Assembly (NCBI GenBank): GCA_964483405.1
Contig: CAZABC010000006.1
Coordinates: 1 to 64,000 of the forward strand
DNA length: 64,000 bases
Reading direction: 5' to 3'
Source of the DNA: CAZABC01 sp964483405
Lineage (GTDB): Bacteria > Chloroflexota > Limnocylindria > Limnocylindrales > CSP1-4
The first letter of the stretch is position 1; every line of letters begins with the position of its first letter. Positions 57,144-64,000 of this stretch are shown here, one piece after another. The position numbers and the translations under genes were made by a program. The notes below the pieces were generated by a model. The model was not told the origin of the DNA and did no database searches. It saw only the letters and a program-made list of their open reading frames with translations.

Positions 57144-58124
57144 TCAGGGGATGAGCTCGGTCGGGGAGGGTGACGGCAGGGCCGACGGCGAGGGCTCGGC
57201 GGAGGTCCCCGGCTCGCTCGACCCGTCCGGGGACGCCGATGGCTCGCCGGGCGCCGGCGAGGCGCTCGGCAGCGGCAGGCCGCCCTCGTAGTCGGTGATG
57301 ACGAGGACGTACTCGAGCCGGTCGAGGTCGGCCGCGGAGCGCAGGTAGACCGTCTGGACGACCGCGTTCGGCGAGCGCTTCACGTCGACGACCTCGCCGA
57401 GGAGCAGGCCCTTCGGGTATGGCGAGCGGGCGCCGCCCTCGAGGACGATCCCGGCGGTCAGGGCCTCGTCGCCCGGCACGACGTCCACGGTCGCGTCGAC
57501 GTTCTGCATGACGAGCACGCCACCGAGCTGGCCGATGACCTCGCCGGTCGTGCCGGTCGCGGCGAGCTGGCCGATGACGGTCGAGCTGGCGTCGTTGATG
57601 AGGAGGACCGTCGCCGAGTTCGGGCCGATCTCGACGATCCGGCCGGCGAGCGCCCCGCCCGCCGCGACGACGACGTCGCCCAGGGCGAGCCGGTCGTCGG
57701 TGCCGCGGTCGATCGTCATGACCCGCTGGAACTCGGACGACTCGCGGGCGATGACCTGGGCCGCGACGGTGGCGAAGTCGAGGCCGCTGCGGAGCTGGAG
57801 GAGCGCGGTCAGCTGGTCGTTCTCGCGCTTGGTCGCCTCGAGCCGGTCGTTGAGGTTGCGGAGCTCCTCGTTCTCGGCCGCCAGCGCCTCGTTGTCCCGG
57901 CGGAGCTGCTCGATCTCCTCGACGGCGGCGGCGAGCTCGGCGACCGACCCCGCGACCGAGTCGACGGCCGCCTGGAACGGCCGGAAGGCGAAGCCGACGC
58001 CGCGCTGGAGCTCGCGGACGATCGGCGCCGACGAGAGGGCCATCATCAGCAGGCTCGCCGCGAGCAGCGACACGAACAGGACGGCCCGGCGGCGGGCGGC
58101 GCGAGTGGCGAGGATCTCGGTCAT
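57144..58124 (-). CDS. mreC: Rod shape-determining protein MreC
   Basis: A 326-residue protein: one N-terminal membrane helix (VLFVSLLAASLLMMALSSAPIV, about 15-36), a coiled coil (about 60-105, ELAAAVEEIEQLRRDNEALAAENEELRNLNDRLEATKRENDQL) and the beta-rich MreC core (about 115-285, VIARESSEFQRVMTIDRGTDDRLALGDVVVAAGGALAGRIVEIGPNSATVLLI). A Pro/Ser/Glu-rich tail follows. MreC links cytoplasmic MreB to wall synthases. It lies 34 bases after mreB. No mreD, mrdA or rodA follows; a convergent gene closes the operon. Confidence 0.93.
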   Translation of the reverse strand: MTEILATRAARRRAVLFVSLLAASLLMMALSSAPIVRELQRGVGFAFRPFQAAVDSVAGSVAELAAAVEEIEQLRRDNEALAAENEELRNLNDRLEATKRENDQLTALLQLRSGLDFATVAAQVIARESSEFQRVMTIDRGTDDRLALGDVVVAAGGALAGRIVEIGPNSATVLLINDASSTVIGQLAATGTTGEVIGQLGGVLVMQNVDATVDVVPGDEALTAGIVLEGGARSPYPKGLLLGEVVDVKRSPNAVVQTVYLRSAADLDRLEYVLVITDYEGGLPLPSASPAPGEPSASPDGSSEPGTSAEPSPSALPSPSPTELIP

Positions 58125-58158
58125 CGGTCGTTCGGACGGTCGGCGCCGGCCGGGCGTT

Positions 58159-59220
<1,062 letters not shown>

Positions 59221-59310
59221 GCTGGGAGGGGGTCCTCGTGATCGAGCCGGGTCGCGGGCGGAGAAGCGGGCCGCGCGGACCGCTCGGGCGGTCGTCTGGA
59301 GAGCCCGGAG

Positions 59311-59316
59311 AGTATA
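59311..59316 (-). promoter_or_regulatory. -10 box TATACT of the mreBC operon
   Basis: TATACT on the minus strand, 90 bases before the mreB ATG. The divergent rfbA box at 59350-59355 lies 33 bases away, so the two operons share a compact promoter region. Confidence 0.5.
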
Positions 59317-59349
59317 GCCGCATCGACCCGCCACCCCCCGACCGCCTGC

Positions 59350-59355
59350 TAGTCT
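59350..59355 (+). promoter_or_regulatory. -10 box TAGTCT of the rhamnose operon
   Basis: TAGTCT ends seven bases before the rfbA GTG at 59363, predicting leaderless translation of the first gene. Confidence 0.5.
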
Positions 59356-59362
59356 GTCGGGC

Positions 59363-60142
59363 GTGAAGGGCCTGGTGCTCGCCGGCGGGACCGCGACGCG
59401 GCTGTTCCCGCTGACGATCGTCACGAACAAGCACCTGCTGCCGATCTACGACCGGCCGATGATCTACCACCCGCTCGAGACGCTCGCCGGGATGGGCATC
59501 CGCGAGGTGATGGTCGTCGTCGGCGGCAAGAGCGTGGGCGATGTCGTCGAGCTGCTCGGCGACGGGCAGCACTTCGGGCTCGAGCTGACCTACCGCTACC
59601 AGCGCGGGGCGCTCGGCATCGCCCATGCGATCGGCCTCGCCCGCGACTTCGTCGGCGACCAGGCGTTCTGCACGATCCTCGGCGACAACATCCTCCGCGG
59701 GCCCACGCTCGCCGAGATCGCCGCGGAGTTCGAGGCGGGGCCGTGGGGCGGCGGGACGCTCCTCTACCGCGTCCCCGACCCGGAGCGGTTCGGGGTCGCC
59801 GAGCTCGACGCGGCCGGCCGGGTCGTCGGCTTCGAGGAGAAGCCGGACCATCCCAAGTCCGACCTGATCCCGATCGGCGTCTACTTCCTCCGCCCGGATG
59901 CGTTCGGCGTCATCGGGACGCTCGTCCCGTCGGGGCGCGGCGAGCTCGAGGTGACCGACCTGCTCAACCACTACATCCCCGGCGGCGGGCTCTTCACCCG
60001 GGTCTACGAGGGCCAGTGGACCGACGCCGGGACGGTGGCGTCGCTGCTCCGGGCGGCCGAGCTCGGGGCGGCCGCGGATGCCGAGGGGCGGCTGGCGCCC
60101 CCGCCGCAGCGGCCCGGCGAGCGAGCCGGCGAGACCGGATGA
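59363..60142 (+). CDS. rfbA: Glucose-1-phosphate thymidylyltransferase
   Basis: A 259-residue nucleotidyltransferase making dTDP-glucose. GLVLAGGTATRLFPLT (nucleotide loop, with GTATR in place of the usual GSGTR), KHLLPIYDRPMIYHPLETL, FCTILGDNILRG and VVGFEEKPDHPKSDLIPIGVYFL are the family motifs. It is about 30 residues shorter than classical RmlA (about 290), lacking the distal helices of the tetrameric allosteric site; short forms occur in archaea and several bacteria. First gene of a four-gene operon whose members overlap by ATGA or GTGA. GTG start. Confidence 0.92.
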   Translation: MKGLVLAGGTATRLFPLTIVTNKHLLPIYDRPMIYHPLETLAGMGIREVMVVVGGKSVGDVVELLGDGQHFGLELTYRYQRGALGIAHAIGLARDFVGDQAFCTILGDNILRGPTLAEIAAEFEAGPWGGGTLLYRVPDPERFGVAELDAAGRVVGFEEKPDHPKSDLIPIGVYFLRPDAFGVIGTLVPSGRGELEVTDLLNHYIPGGGLFTRVYEGQWTDAGTVASLLRAAELGAAADAEGRLAPPPQRPGERAGETG

Positions 60143-61263
60143 CCGACCGGCTGCCGCCCGACCCCCACCTCCTCGTCACCGGCGGCGCCGGCTTCATCGG
60201 CTCCTGCTTCGTCCGCGACATCCTCGCCCGCGACGACGGGACCCGGGTCACCGTCCTCGACAAGCTGACGTACGCGGGCAACGAGGCGAACCTCGACCCG
60301 GTCCGGTCCGACCCCGCGAGGGCCGCCCGGCTGCGGTTCGTCCGCGGCGACATCGCCGACCCGGACGCCGTCGGCCCGCTCGTCGGCGACGTCGACGCCG
60401 TCGTCAACTTCGCCGCCGAGTCGCACGTCGACCGCTCGATCCTCGACCCGGAGGCGTTCCTGCGGACCGGGGTCCTCGGCGTCCACGTCCTCCTCGAGGC
60501 CTGCCGGACCGAGCGCGACCGGGCCGCGGCCGGCGCGCGCCGCGACGCGATCGGCCGGTCGCTCGGGCCACCGCGCTTCCTCCAGGTCTCGACCGACGAG
60601 GTCTACGGTTCGATCGCGACCGGCCGCTCGGTCGAGAACGATCCGCTCGACCCGCGCTCGCCGTACGCGGCCGCCAAGGCCGCCGGGGAGCTGCTCGTCC
60701 GGGCCTACCGGACGACCCACGAGCTCGACGTCGTCATCACCCGCGGCTCCAACACCTACGGCCCCTACCAGCACCCCGAGAAGCTCATCCCGCTCTTCGT
60801 CACCGACGCCCTCGACGACCGGCCCCTGCCGCTGTACGGCGACGGGCTCCAGGTCCGCGACTGGCTCCACGTCGCCGACCACGCCGCCGCGGTCGAGCAC
60901 GTCCTCCGCCACGGCGAGCCGGGCGAGACGTACAACGTGCCGGGTGGGACGGAGCTGCCCAACCGCGAGGTCGTCGCCGCGCTGCTGGCCCGGCTGGGCA
61001 AGCCGTGGTCGCTCGTCCGGTCGGTGCCCGACCGACCCGGGCACGACCGGCGCTACGCCATGGACGGGGCGAAGCTCGCGGCGATCGGCTGGCGGTCCCG
61101 CATCGCCTTCGCCGACGGGCTTGCCGCGACCGTCGACTGGTACCGTGCCAACGAGGCCTGGTGGCGGGCGGCCCGCTCGGGCGACTGGGACGCCTACTAC
61201 GCCCGCCAGTACGGCGACCGGCTCGCCGCCGGCCGGCCGGTCGGCGGACCCGGGGAGAGCTGA
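60139..61263 (+). CDS. rfbB: dTDP-glucose 4,6-dehydratase
   Basis: A 374-residue SDR-fold dehydratase. It has the NAD loop GGAGFIGS at 15-22, DKLTYAGNEANL, FAAESHVDRSI, the catalytic STDEVYG (Thr152, Asp153, Glu154), SPYAAAKA with Tyr176 and Lys180, and RGSNTYGPYQHPEKLIPLF. It converts dTDP-glucose to dTDP-4-keto-6-deoxyglucose. The ATG overlaps the rfbA stop. A stretch of about 15 extra residues near 125-145 (ERDRAAAGARRDAIG) is an insert relative to the family core. Confidence 0.95.
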   Translation: MTDRLPPDPHLLVTGGAGFIGSCFVRDILARDDGTRVTVLDKLTYAGNEANLDPVRSDPARAARLRFVRGDIADPDAVGPLVGDVDAVVNFAAESHVDRSILDPEAFLRTGVLGVHVLLEACRTERDRAAAGARRDAIGRSLGPPRFLQVSTDEVYGSIATGRSVENDPLDPRSPYAAAKAAGELLVRAYRTTHELDVVITRGSNTYGPYQHPEKLIPLFVTDALDDRPLPLYGDGLQVRDWLHVADHAAAVEHVLRHGEPGETYNVPGGTELPNREVVAALLARLGKPWSLVRSVPDRPGHDRRYAMDGAKLAAIGWRSRIAFADGLAATVDWYRANEAWWRAARSGDWDAYYARQYGDRLAAGRPVGGPGES

Positions 61264-61265
61264 CC

Positions 61266-62234
61266 GTGCGGGTCGCCGTCAGCGGCGCCGCCGGGCGCCT
61301 CGGGCGGGCACTCGTCGCCGCGCTCGAGGAGGCGCCGTACGCCGGCCCGTTCGGGCCGATCGCCTGGTCGCGGCCGGCCTTCGACCTCGACGCGCCCGAC
61401 GGCTTCGCTGGGCTGCTCGCGCGCGACCGGCCCGAGGTCGTCGTCCACGCCGCGGCCTGGACCGACGTCGACGGCTGCGCCCGCGACCCGGCCACGGCGA
61501 TGCGCCGCAACGCCGAGGCGACGGCGATCCTCGCCGGGGCCTGCGCCGAGCGCGGCGTCGACCTCGTCGTCGTCTCGACGAACGAGGTCTTCGACGGGTC
61601 GCGGACCGACGGTCGCGGCTACCGCCCGGATGATCCGGTCGCCCCGCCCAATCCGTACGGGCTGAGCAAGGCCGCCGCCGAGGCCGCCGCCGAGGTCGCC
61701 TATGCCGGCGTCGCCGATCCGGCGACCTTCGCCGGAGGCCGGCTCCTGCCGTACGCGGCCGCCGACCGGCTCCCGTCGGGCCCGCAGCTGGCGATCGTCC
61801 GGACCGCCTGGCTGTACGGCCCGCCGGGCGACGACTTCCCCGACCGGATCCTCGCCGCGGCCGGCCGGGCCGCCGCCGAGGGCCGGGCGCTCCGGGTCGT
61901 CGACGACGAGTGGGGCGACCCGACCCGGAGCGCCGACCTCGCCGAGGCGATCGCCGAGCTGCTCGGGGCCGGGGCGTTCGGCGGTCGGCACCATCTCGTG
62001 AACCCCGGCCCGGTCACCCGGGCGACGTGGGCCCGGGCCTGCCTCGAGCGACACGGTCTCGCCGTCGCGGTCGAGGCGATCGGGTCCGACGCCTGGCCGC
62101 GGGACTCCGTCCCGCCGCGATGGGGCGTCCTCGAGCCGACGCCGCTCCCGTCGGGCGAGCCGATGCGCCGCTGGACCGAGGCGCTCGACGACGATGTCGC
62201 CTGGCGGCGGCGGGTCCGGGCGGCCGTCCGGTGA
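61266..62234 (+). CDS. rfbD: dTDP-4-dehydrorhamnose reductase
   Basis: A 322-residue SDR enzyme producing dTDP-L-rhamnose. AVSGAAGRLGRALVAAL is the NADPH loop; AAAWTDVDGCARDPATAMRRNAEAT, VVSTNEVFDGSRTDGRGYRPDD, PPNPYGLSKAAAE with the catalytic Tyr and Lys and VRTAWLYGP are typical. An extra 20 residues (around 140-165) separate the YxxxK motif from VRTAWLYG. The GTG at 61266 lies two bases after the rfbB stop; a CTG at 61260 is a less likely alternative. Confidence 0.92.
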   Translation: MRVAVSGAAGRLGRALVAALEEAPYAGPFGPIAWSRPAFDLDAPDGFAGLLARDRPEVVVHAAAWTDVDGCARDPATAMRRNAEATAILAGACAERGVDLVVVSTNEVFDGSRTDGRGYRPDDPVAPPNPYGLSKAAAEAAAEVAYAGVADPATFAGGRLLPYAAADRLPSGPQLAIVRTAWLYGPPGDDFPDRILAAAGRAAAEGRALRVVDDEWGDPTRSADLAEAIAELLGAGAFGGRHHLVNPGPVTRATWARACLERHGLAVAVEAIGSDAWPRDSVPPRWGVLEPTPLPSGEPMRRWTEALDDDVAWRRRVRAAVR

Positions 62235-62800
62235 GCGGGCCGATCCCCGGCATCCGGCTCGACCGGCTGGTCCGGCACGCCGATCCGCGCGGTTCGTTGC
62301 GCGAGGTCTGGCGGGCCAGCTGGTACGCGGGCGCCGGCGGCGCGGCGATCGACCCCGCGTCGGCCGCGGTCGCCGGGTTCGCCCAGGCGAACGTGTCGGT
62401 CTCGGCGCCGGGCGTCCTGCGGGGGCTCCACCTCCATCGTCGCCAGCTCGACCACTGGGTCGTCCTCGACGGCCGGGCGACCGTCGCCCTCGTCGACGTC
62501 CGGCCGATGCTCGACGGGGCCGCCCGCCCGGTCGTTGACGTCTTGGAGCTCGAGGCCGACGACCGGCTGGTGATCCCGGCGGGCGTCGCCCATGGCTTCC
62601 TCGCCCAAACCCCGCTGACGCTGCTGTACCTCGTCACCGCCGAGTACGACGGGTCCGACGAGCTCGGCTTCGCCTGGGACGACCCGGTCGCCGGCGTCCC
62701 CTGGCCGGCCGCGCCGACCCCAGACGGACGGCCCGTCCTGTCCGACCGGGACCGCGCCGCCCCCTCGCTCCGCTCCCTGGTCGAGCGCCTGCGCGGCTGA
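62231..62800 (+). CDS. rfbC: dTDP-4-dehydrorhamnose 3,5-epimerase
   Basis: A 189-residue cupin-fold epimerase. HADPRGSLREVWRASWY, QANVSVSAPGVLRGLHLHRRQ with the catalytic His, ALVDVRPM, IPAGVAHGFLAQTPLTLLYLVTAEYD and FAWDDPVAGVPWP are family signatures. It is the last gene of the rhamnose operon, its GTG overlapping the rfbD stop, although it catalyses the third step. The operon supplies dTDP-L-rhamnose for envelope glycans. Confidence 0.93.
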   Translation: MSGPIPGIRLDRLVRHADPRGSLREVWRASWYAGAGGAAIDPASAAVAGFAQANVSVSAPGVLRGLHLHRRQLDHWVVLDGRATVALVDVRPMLDGAARPVVDVLELEADDRLVIPAGVAHGFLAQTPLTLLYLVTAEYDGSDELGFAWDDPVAGVPWPAAPTPDGRPVLSDRDRAAPSLRSLVERLRG

Positions 62801-63053
62801 GGCTTCCGGCTCGGCGCGGGTGTCGCCGCGCACCGGAACCGACCGGGGGACCCGCGCGGGGCACCGGACCGGACCCGGCCCGAGCGCACCCGACCGCACC
62901 ACGCCGGGACGATGGGGCTAGCGCCGCCGGTGACCATCCTGCGATACCGCGTGACCCCCGGTCGGTCGAGGCTGCGAGGGCGCCCAGCGTGACCCACGTC
63001 CGCCGACCCTCGGCGGCGCGATCGCCCGACCAGCGGAGCCTCGACCCGTCAGC

Positions 63054-64000
63054 ATGCGTCGACCGACCATCGCCCTCGTCCTCGCGCTCCTCGTCGTCGC
63101 CGGCCTCACGGTGCCGGCGGCTCCGCCCGCCCGGGCGGCGGTCCCGACCGACCCCAAGGTCGTCGTCGTCGTCGGCGCGACGCACAGCGCCACGTCGAAG
63201 TACCGCAGCTACGCCGACGCGGTCGTCGCCGAGGCGCGGAAGTACACCCCCGACGTCGTCAAGGTCTACAGCCCCAACGCGACGTGGTCGGCCGTCCGCT
63301 CGGCGATGCAGGGCGCCTCGATCGTCGTCTACCTTGGCCACGGCAACGGCTTCCCGAGCCCGTACCGGTCGACGATGTGGCCGTACTCGCAGAACGGCTT
63401 CGGGCTCAACGCCGCCGCCGGCCAGGGCGACTCGAACACCCAGTACTGGGGCGAGCACTACATCGCCAACGAGGTCCGACTGGCGCCGAACGCGGTCGTC
63501 CTGCTCAACCACCTGTGCTACGCCTCGGGCAACTCCGAGCCGGGTCACGCCGAGCCGAGCCTCTCGGTCGCCCACCAGCGGATCGACAACTACGCGGCCG
63601 GCTTCCTCAAGGCCGGCGCCCGCGCGGTCGTCGCCGAGGGGCACGCCGACGTCGTCGGCTGGGTCCGCCTCCTGTTCACGACCCGCCAGAGGATCGAGGA
63701 CGCGTTCGACGGCTACCACGCGGCGAACGGCAACACGGTCTCCTGGCCGTCGAGCCGGAGCCCCGGCTACACGGCGTTCTCCGACCCCGACAGCCCCACG
63801 AAGGGCTTCTACCGATCGTTCGTCGGCCGGCCCGACCTCGAGACATCCGACGTCACCGGCGCGGCGTTCGCCGACTCGGGCGCCGACCCCGACGACTTCG
63901 TCGTCCCCGGTGCGGCCTCGGTCGGCGCCGACGGCGCCATCGCCCTGCCCGAGCCGCCGGTCCCCGCCACGGCCGACGCGTTCGAGACGCTGGCCGTCGA
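63054..64000 (+). CDS. Secreted caspase-like protein, 3' end beyond the window
   Basis: An open frame of at least 315 codons running off the right edge. It has a Sec signal peptide (MRRPTIALVLALLVVAGLTVPAAPPARA, cleavage near residue 28). The next region begins VVVVVGATHSATSKYRSYADAVVAEARKYTPDVVKVYSP and includes VVYLGHGNGFP with His96 and VVLLNHLCYASGN with Cys155, an order like the His/Cys pair of caspase-like (C14/C25/CHAT) peptidases. A conserved segment VAHQRIDNYAAGFLKAGARAVVAEGHADV follows. It is followed by a Pro/Asp/Ala-rich region at the edge. The catalytic assignment is an inference; the His and Cys are visible, the fold is not proven. GGAG lies about 15 bases upstream. Confidence 0.7.
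   Translation, partial: MRRPTIALVLALLVVAGLTVPAAPPARAAVPTDPKVVVVVGATHSATSKYRSYADAVVAEARKYTPDVVKVYSPNATWSAVRSAMQGASIVVYLGHGNGFPSPYRSTMWPYSQNGFGLNAAAGQGDSNTQYWGEHYIANEVRLAPNAVVLLNHLCYASGNSEPGHAEPSLSVAHQRIDNYAAGFLKAGARAVVAEGHADVVGWVRLLFTTRQRIEDAFDGYHAANGNTVSWPSSRSPGYTAFSDPDSPTKGFYRSFVGRPDLETSDVTGAAFADSGADPDDFVVPGAASVGADGAIALPEPPVPATADAFETLAV

Overview
The window is a 64 kb piece of a very GC-rich bacterial chromosome. Genes lie close together on both strands, many with ATGA, GTGA or TTGA overlaps. I see no phage, insertion sequence, CRISPR array, rRNA or tRNA. A run of 100 N at 42967-43066 marks a scaffold join. The gene set fits a Chloroflexota lineage of the Limnocylindria type, with a deep Actinobacteria-like lineage as the alternative: a SpoIIIAA/Ycf45-like AAA-R3H ATPase, a UPF0182 membrane protein, GuaB3, PdxST, a class I PPK2, Tad pseudopilins, and many start codons 6-9 bases behind a TANNNT box. 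The taxonomy is inferred from gene content only.

Layout. 155-1021 is a nitrilase-family amidohydrolase. 1042-6594 (minus strand) holds two successive copies of a three-gene Tad module, each TadE-PKD-PASTA-like, then TadE, then TadG, and each preceded by the same 19-base element. 7121-9300 is a two-component system. 9333-16211 (minus strand) is an apparent operon: a DNA-ligase-like protein lacking the catalytic lysine, a GT78-like glycosyltransferase, a fusion of two universal stress domains to a glucosyl-3-phosphoglycerate synthase, a repeat-bearing spacer, a glycerate kinase and an endonuclease III-like glycosylase. I read its core as glucosyl- or mannosylglycerate (compatible solute) metabolism. 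16356-25227 holds housekeeping and accessory genes: an MFS transporter, GalE, a CCA-adding-type nucleotidyltransferase, HNH, Sua5/TsaC, VOC, MOSC-GNAT and a lipoprotein. 25447-30206 is a pdxS-pdxT-GNAT-R3H ATPase operon that ends in a VOC-domain remnant.

30343-41297 carries a LiaF/toastrack-like membrane protein, LhgO, an agmatinase-family enzyme, a PuuB-like oxidase, a TldD/TldE pair, thymidylate kinase and a GAF-GGDEF-like protein. 41468-47667 holds a DarA-type c-di-AMP receptor, DinB, Nudix, GuaB3 (5' end lost in the gap), PPK2 and GuaA. 47781-57130 is mostly envelope and membrane genes: YceI, zinc-ribbon proteins, UPF0182, CPBP protease, RadC and DUF4242. 57144-62800 pairs mreBC with a divergent, fully coupled rhamnose operon (rfbA-rfbB-rfbD-rfbC). 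The window ends inside a secreted protein with a caspase-like His/Cys pair (63054 onward).

Intergenic DNA is short, but several gaps carry small GC-rich tandem or direct repeats (61-104, 11521-11666, 38956-39078, 39830-39927, 45262-45318).
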